From positions 1 to 7,993 of the forward strand of contig JAICTB010000099.1 of the NCBI GenBank assembly GCA_025936595.1: a stretch of 7,993 nt of DNA, given 5' to 3'. Both the position numbers and the translations under genes were made by a program. A model generated the notes under the pieces. The model searched no databases and had not been told where the DNA came from. It saw only the letters and a list, made by a program, of their open reading frames with translations. Source of the stretch: Thermoleophilia bacterium (lineage in GTDB: Bacteria > Actinomycetota > Thermoleophilia > Gaiellales > Gaiellaceae). The stretch's first letter is position 1. Every line of letters starts with the position of its first letter. Of the stretch, positions 5,794 through 7,993 are shown in pieces.

Positions 5794-6696
5794 ATGGACG
5801 TATCGGTTGTTGTCACCGTGTTGAACGAGGAGAGCTCGGTCGACGAGCTCTACCGCCGCATCGCTGCGTCGCTCGACGGGCGCGAGTGGGAGGCGGTCTT
5901 CGTCGACGACGGCTCGACCGACGAGACCTACGCCCGCCTCGCCGACCTGCACGCGGCTGATCAGCGAGTGCGCGTCGTCCGATTCAAGCGCAACTTCGGC
6001 CAGCACCCCGCCATGCACGCGGGGCTCGTGCGGGCGACCGGCGCGCAAATCGTGACGATGGACGGCGACCTCCAGAACGAGCCGGAGGACATCCCGAAGC
6101 TGCTCGCTGCACTCGACCGCGCGGACGTCGCGTCCGGCCGCCGGGTCGCGCGGCTCGACTCGCACGGGCGCATGATGCCGAGCCGCCTGATCAACGGCCT
6201 CCTGCGACGCTTCACCGGCGTCTCGATCTCCGACTTCGGCTGCGCGTTCAACGCGTACCGGCGCGGCGCGATCGAGCCGATGCTCGGTGCCATCGGCCGG
6301 CAGAAGTTCACGAAGGCGCTCGTGCTCTCGAGCGGCGTCTCCGTCGAGGAGGTGGACGTCTCGCACGCGGCGGGCCGCCACGCGTCGCGCTACTCGCCGA
6401 CACGGCTCGTGCGGCTCGCGCTGCACGTCGTCGCGGGCTTCTGGCCGCAACCCGTGCAGTGGCTCGGCGTCACGCTTGGCCTGCTGTGCACGCTTGCGTC
6501 GACGGCGCTCGTCATCTACGGGATCGTCTACTGGATCGTGCACGCGAACTTTCCGGGGCCGCTCTTCGCCGGAGCAGGCATTGTTCTGGTGCTCGCGGTG
6601 CAGGGCTTCGTCCTCGCGCTGATCGGCGAGTCGCTGGGCAGGATCCAGCGGGACGTGGAACGCAGGCCGCTGTACACGATCGAGGAGGAACTTTGA
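5794..6696 (+). CDS. Polyprenyl-phosphate GT2 glycosyltransferase (ArnC/GtrB/DPM1-like)
   Basis: Membrane-anchored family 2 glycosyltransferase of 300 residues, predicted to move a sugar from a nucleotide donor to undecaprenyl or another polyprenyl phosphate on the cytoplasmic face. Seen: GT-A fold start VSVVVTVLNEE at 3-13, VFVDDGSTDET at 35-45, KRNFGQHPAMHAG at 65-77, and the metal-binding DGD at 90-92 within MDGDLQNEPEDIP. QKFTKAL and a SRYSPTRLVRLALHVV juxtamembrane stretch lead to two C-terminal helices (roughly 220-250 and 258-283). This matches ArnC, GtrB and similar enzymes; sugar identity cannot be called. ATG 5794 is chosen because the conserved fold starts at once and a -10 box lies 8 bases away; an upstream TTG at 5752 would overlap the divergent gene. 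The stop overlaps the next start by 4 bases (TTGA), so the two are translated together. Confidence 0.88.
   Translation: MDVSVVVTVLNEESSVDELYRRIAASLDGREWEAVFVDDGSTDETYARLADLHAADQRVRVVRFKRNFGQHPAMHAGLVRATGAQIVTMDGDLQNEPEDIPKLLAALDRADVASGRRVARLDSHGRMMPSRLINGLLRRFTGVSISDFGCAFNAYRRGAIEPMLGAIGRQKFTKALVLSSGVSVEEVDVSHAAGRHASRYSPTRLVRLALHVVAGFWPQPVQWLGVTLGLLCTLASTALVIYGIVYWIVHANFPGPLFAGAGIVLVLAVQGFVLALIGESLGRIQRDVERRPLYTIEEEL
6683..6688 (+). promoter_or_regulatory. Shine-Dalgarno box for the RmlB-like gene
   Basis: AGGAGG ends 4 bases before TTG at 6693. It supports this unusual TTG start, which immediately precedes the KRVLVTGGAGF nucleotide-binding motif; no ATG or GTG is available at this point in frame. 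Confidence 0.7.
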
Positions 6697-7688
6697 AGCG
6701 CGTACTGGTCACGGGCGGTGCGGGGTTCATCTCGTCGAACTTCATCTGTCACCTGCTCGAGGCGACCGAGCACGAGGTCGTGACGCTCGACGCGCTCACC
6801 TACGCCGGCAACCTCGAGAACCTCGCGGACGTGATGAGCCACCCGCGCCTCTCGTTCGTGCACGGCGACATTCGCGACACGGGCCTTGTGCGCGAGCTCG
6901 TCGGCGGCGTCGACGTGATCGTGAACGCGGCCGCCGAGTCGCACGTCGAGAAGTCGATCGAGCACGGCGCGTCGGAGTTCGTGACGACGAACGTCGAAGG
7001 CACGCAGATCCTGCTCGACGCGATCCGCGTCACGCCGGTCGAGCGCTTCATCCTGATCTCGTCCTCGGAGGTGTACGGCACCGCCGACTACGCGCCGATG
7101 GACGAGGAGCACCCGCTGAAGCCACGCTCGCCGTACGCGGCGACGAAGGCCGGCGCCGACCGTCTCGCCTACTCGTACTGGACGACCTACGGCCTGCCGA
7201 TCGTGATCGTGCGGCCGTTCAACAACTACGGCCCGCGCCAGCATCCCGAGAAGGTGGTGCCGCGGTTCATCACGCAGGCGCTCGCCGACGAGCCGTTGAC
7301 CGTGCACGGTGACGGCCACGCGTCCCGCGACTGGCTCTATGTGCTCGACGACGCGGAGGCGATCGAGCGCGTGATCGAGGCGCCGCTCGAGCCCCTCGCG
7401 GGCGAGGTGATCAACGTCGCGACCGGCATCGACATCCCCGTCGCCGACATCGCGCGCCTGGTACTCGACGCGCTCGGGAAGCCGAGCGACCTCGTGCGCC
7501 ACGTCGACGAGCGGCTCGGCCAGGTCGACCGCCACATCGGCACCACCGAGAAGGCGGAACGGCTGCTCGGCTGGCGGGCGCGCACCTCGTTCGAGGAGGG
7601 GCTCGAGCGCACCGTCGCCTGGTATCGCGACAATGAGGCGTGGTGGAAGTCGATCCTCGCCCGGGAAGCGCGGCCGGTCTCTCCGTAG
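6693..7688 (+). CDS. RmlB-like NAD-dependent sugar-nucleotide dehydratase/epimerase
   Basis: Cytoplasmic extended short-chain dehydrogenase of 331 residues acting on a nucleotide sugar. Seen: Rossmann motif VTGGAGFISSN at 6-16, the RmlB-typical DALTYAGNLENL at 33-44, HGDIRD at 57-62, NAAAESHVEKSI at 78-89, SSSEVYGT at 123-130, the catalytic YxxxK at Y148/K152 (SPYAATK), FNNYGPRQHPEKVVP, and GDGHASRDWLYVLD near 210-225. Overall it resembles dTDP-glucose 4,6-dehydratase. Two departures stand out: the third Gly of GxxGxxG is Ser14, and the Thr-Asp-Glu active-site triplet is Ser124-Ser125-Glu126, lacking the acid Asp. The Ser-Glu form is seen in UDP-glucuronate decarboxylase, GDP-mannose dehydratase and LegB-type enzymes, so the product may not be dTDP-4-keto-6-deoxyglucose. 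Hence no rmlB symbol is given. Start TTG overlaps the preceding stop; it shares an operon with two glycosyltransferases. Confidence 0.87.
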   Translation: MKRVLVTGGAGFISSNFICHLLEATEHEVVTLDALTYAGNLENLADVMSHPRLSFVHGDIRDTGLVRELVGGVDVIVNAAAESHVEKSIEHGASEFVTTNVEGTQILLDAIRVTPVERFILISSSEVYGTADYAPMDEEHPLKPRSPYAATKAGADRLAYSYWTTYGLPIVIVRPFNNYGPRQHPEKVVPRFITQALADEPLTVHGDGHASRDWLYVLDDAEAIERVIEAPLEPLAGEVINVATGIDIPVADIARLVLDALGKPSDLVRHVDERLGQVDRHIGTTEKAERLLGWRARTSFEEGLERTVAWYRDNEAWWKSILAREARPVSP

Positions 7689-7696
7689 CCGCGACG

Positions 7697-7993
7697 GTGA
7701 CGTTCCTGATCCCGGCCTACAACGAGGGCGGGACGATCGCAACGGTGATCGAGCAGCTGCAGGCGCTGCCGTTCGCAAAGCAGCTGATCGTGATCGACGA
7801 CGGGTCGACCGACGGTACGGCCGAGGTGGTCGAGGCGCTCGACGGCGTGCTGCTGCTGCGCCAGGCGAACCGCGGCAAGGGCGCCGCGGTGCGCGCCGGC
7901 ATTCCTCATGCCGAGGGCGAGATCGTCGTCATCCAGGACGCCGATCTCGAGTACGACCCCGCCGACGTCCCCGCGCTGATCGAGCCGATCCTC
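7697..7993 (+). CDS. GT2 glycosyltransferase, DPM1-like (3' partial)
   Basis: Family 2 glycosyltransferase; 99 residues are visible before the window ends. Seen: VTFLIPAYNEGGTI at the start of the GT-A fold, QLIVIDDGSTDGTAEVV (donor-binding Asp pair), RGKGAAVRAGI, and DADLEYDPADVP with the metal-binding DAD. The QDADLEYDP form is typical of dolichol/polyprenol-phosphate mannose or glucose synthases. It lies 8 bases after the RmlB-like stop in the same operon. The start is unsettled: GTG at 7697 begins just before the conserved fold but has no Shine-Dalgarno. GTG at 7643 (GAGG 4 bases upstream) would overlap the previous gene by 46 bases and add 18 residues of no recognised character. An in-frame stop at 7634 bars anything longer. 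Confidence 0.85.
   Translation, partial: MTFLIPAYNEGGTIATVIEQLQALPFAKQLIVIDDGSTDGTAEVVEALDGVLLLRQANRGKGAAVRAGIPHAEGEIVVIQDADLEYDPADVPALIEPIL

Overview
This is a GC-rich window (about 70% by eye) in which every stretch is coding or a short spacer. Codon third positions are strongly G/C. GTG and TTG starts, stop/start overlaps of a few bases and TAnnnT -10 boxes close to start codons all point to a high-GC actinobacterium. The protein styles (a lamin-tail secreted protein next to a DUF916-like protein, and tandem DUF402 proteins) would suit the Thermoleophilia (Solirubrobacterales/Gaiellales). That placement is inference; no rRNA or other marker gene is present.

Layout. (1) Positions 2-1396, + strand: the 3' part of a 14-helix DHA2-type drug efflux transporter whose start lies off the left edge. 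(2) Positions 1407-3199, - strand: a surface-protein locus. A secreted lamin-tail-domain protein runs into a second beta-sandwich protein resembling the WxL-interacting (DUF916) family. The second reading frame starts in a 4-base GTGA overlap, and the junction is an exact 11-bp tandem duplication; removing one copy would fuse the two frames into one secreted protein of about 593 residues. (3) Positions 3330-4454, - strand: a 12-helix YbjJ/FucP-like MFS transporter. Its first codons lie in one arm of a 128-bp inverted-repeat element (4435-4562) that separates it from the next gene. (4) Positions 4567-5752, - strand: two overlapping, paralogous DUF402 proteins (predicted metal-dependent nucleotide/phosphate hydrolases). 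(5) Positions 5794-7993, + strand, divergent from the DUF402 pair: the start of a glycan operon with a membrane-anchored polyprenyl-phosphate GT2 glycosyltransferase, an RmlB-like sugar-nucleotide dehydratase/epimerase, and a second GT2 that runs off the right edge.

How the genes work together. The right-hand operon probably makes a modified nucleotide sugar and loads sugars onto a polyprenyl carrier for an envelope glycan. The surface-protein locus probably contributes an exported adhesion or wall-associated protein. The two transporters and the DUF402 pair have no clear pathway link to these. No intergenic stretch exceeds 300 bases. I saw no tRNA, rRNA, CRISPR array, transposase gene or phage gene. 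The observations I would look at first are the 11-bp duplication at the surface-protein junction, the inverted-repeat element at the transporter start, and the altered active-site motifs of the RmlB-like enzyme.
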